37,229 nucleotides of DNA, taken from positions 1 through 37,229 of the forward strand of contig JAJYVU010000034.1 in the NCBI GenBank assembly GCA_021791875.1. The letters are read 5' to 3'. The DNA is from Acidobacteriota bacterium (lineage in GTDB: Bacteria > Acidobacteriota > Terriglobia > Terriglobales > Acidobacteriaceae). Numbering within the stretch: position 1 is the first letter of the stretch; each line of letters begins with the position of its first letter. A program made the position numbers and the translations under genes. The notes beneath the pieces were generated by a model. The model was not told where the DNA came from. It ran no database searches and saw nothing but the letters and a program-made list of their open reading frames with translations. This document shows positions 36,455-37,229 of this stretch, piece after piece.

Positions 36455-36514
36455 TTGACAAGCGCTCCAACAACATGGTCTAACTTTCTGGCAAGTAAAT
36501 GTAAAGCATTACAT
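36455..36514 (+). promoter_or_regulatory. Candidate promoter and LacI-like operator before the GH128-type gene
   Basis: TTGACA (36455-36460) is followed after 17 bases by a weak GTCTAA. Downstream ATGTAA-AGCA-TTACAT (36499-36514) is an inverted repeat like LacI/GalR-family operators of sugar genes. It lies about 105 bases before the ATG at 36620. Confidence 0.4.
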
Positions 36515-36619
36515 CAACCACAATTTCCTCTTCTCACGGTACGTAACCATCCATCCTCGTCTGGCCGATGAGCGCACGCAAATCATCGGCTCATAACAAT
36601 CGCGTTCGGAGGACACCTA

Positions 36620-37229
36620 ATGCCCATTTCTCGCCGTAACTTCATCGCCGCCAGTTCTGCACTCCTCGCGCTCACAGCCTGCGGTGAACCGTTCCAGAAA
36701 AGCTTCAACGGTCGCGATCGTAAAAAGGGCCTTGCCGGTGCTGCGCCCGTCGCCACAAACCTCATCACCTCCTGGTACTACAACTGGGGACCCAGACCAT
36801 CCACCGGCGGCATGCCCAGCACCACACCCTCCATGCGGTTCTTCCCCATGGTCTGGGGCTGGTACCCCAAGTCAACTCCTGCACTGCTGCAAACGCTCAA
36901 GTCCGAGCATCTGCCTGTCGTTCTCGGCTTCAATGAGCCCGACAATAAAAGCCAATCCAATATTCCTGTGCAGACTGCCATCGCCGCATGGCCACAGTTC
37001 CAGGGTGTCGCCAGAGAGCTCGTCTCCCCGGCTCCTGCCAATCCGCTCGGCTCGTGGATGCAAACCTTTATGAACGCTGTCGAACAGCAAGACCTCCAGG
37101 TTGATGCCGTCGCCGTGCACAGTTATGGAGGGATTAACGCCACTGCCTTTCTTAATATGCTCAACAAGGTGCACGACCTCTATCAGCGCCCCATCTATGT
37201 CACCGAATTCGCCGTTGCAGACTGGCAGG
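36620..37229 (+). CDS. Tat lipoprotein, GH128/Asl1-like glycoside hydrolase (partial, 3' end outside window)
   Basis: The frame opens at ATG 36620 with GGAGGA upstream and stays open to the window end (203 codons). MPISRRNFIAASSALLALTA then Cys21 combines a twin-arginine motif with a lipobox, so the protein should be lipid-anchored. LITSWYYNWGPRP, FFPMVWGWYP and VVLGFNEPDN (Glu106, candidate acid/base) are typical of the Asl1-like/GH128 family of beta-1,3-glucanases. VDAVAVHSYGG and IYVTEFAVADWQ (Glu196, candidate nucleophile) fit too. It probably cuts beta-glucan at the cell surface. Confidence 0.82.
   Translation, partial: MPISRRNFIAASSALLALTACGEPFQKSFNGRDRKKGLAGAAPVATNLITSWYYNWGPRPSTGGMPSTTPSMRFFPMVWGWYPKSTPALLQTLKSEHLPVVLGFNEPDNKSQSNIPVQTAIAAWPQFQGVARELVSPAPANPLGSWMQTFMNAVEQQDLQVDAVAVHSYGGINATAFLNMLNKVHDLYQRPIYVTEFAVADWQ

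Overview
The window looks like the chromosome of a heterotrophic, polymer-degrading bacterium of the Acidobacteriota (Terriglobia/Acidobacteriaceae type). This is inferred from the gene families: very large Oar-like TonB-dependent receptors that begin with a carboxypeptidase-regulatory-like domain, paired TPR and ASPIC/UnbV (CRTAC1-like) proteins, many twin-arginine (Tat) exported enzymes, and a membrane-anchored regulator-like protein typical of this phylum. No rRNA operon or marker gene is present to prove it.

Layout. (1) 1-1517: a TadE/TadG-like pair, the first cut by the window edge. (2) 1518-2899: a scar zone with a tyrosine-recombinase remnant, one small basic protein and an RHS-repeat remnant. 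(3) 2900-18276: an exported-protein locus. On the minus strand lie a TPR protein, a 1290-aa TonB-dependent receptor, a second TPR protein, an ASPIC/UnbV protein and, further right, a second ASPIC/UnbV protein of identical length (574 aa). Between them on the plus strand are two Tat-exported glycosidase-like proteins (780 and 602 aa). They plausibly act together in binding, trimming and importing an oligosaccharide or glycoconjugate.

(4) 18277-26397: an accessory, scarred region. It holds a 249-bp element with 16-bp inverted ends, the 3' half of a tRNA-Met gene (an attachment-site scar), a HigB/HigA-type toxin-antitoxin pair, an IS256-family transposase remnant, a phospholipase C/acid phosphatase-like gene, a possible DUF429 remnant, a group II intron whose reverse transcriptase is almost wholly deleted, a HipBA toxin-antitoxin pair and an ISL3-family transposase pseudogene. 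The tRNA fragment's polarity places the integrated element to its right, which matches the content.

(5) 26398-37229: a second carbohydrate locus. On the minus strand are a sulfatase-like protein (Thr instead of the formylglycine Cys, with a golvesin-like C-terminal domain), a TonB-dependent receptor and a Tat-exported GH2 beta-galactosidase-like enzyme. A hairpin-plus-T-run terminator separates receptor and GH2. Divergently lies a membrane-anchored putative regulator, then an IS3 orfA remnant and the start of a Tat lipoprotein of the GH128 (Asl1-like) type, cut by the right edge. No CRISPR array, rRNA or intact tRNA was seen.
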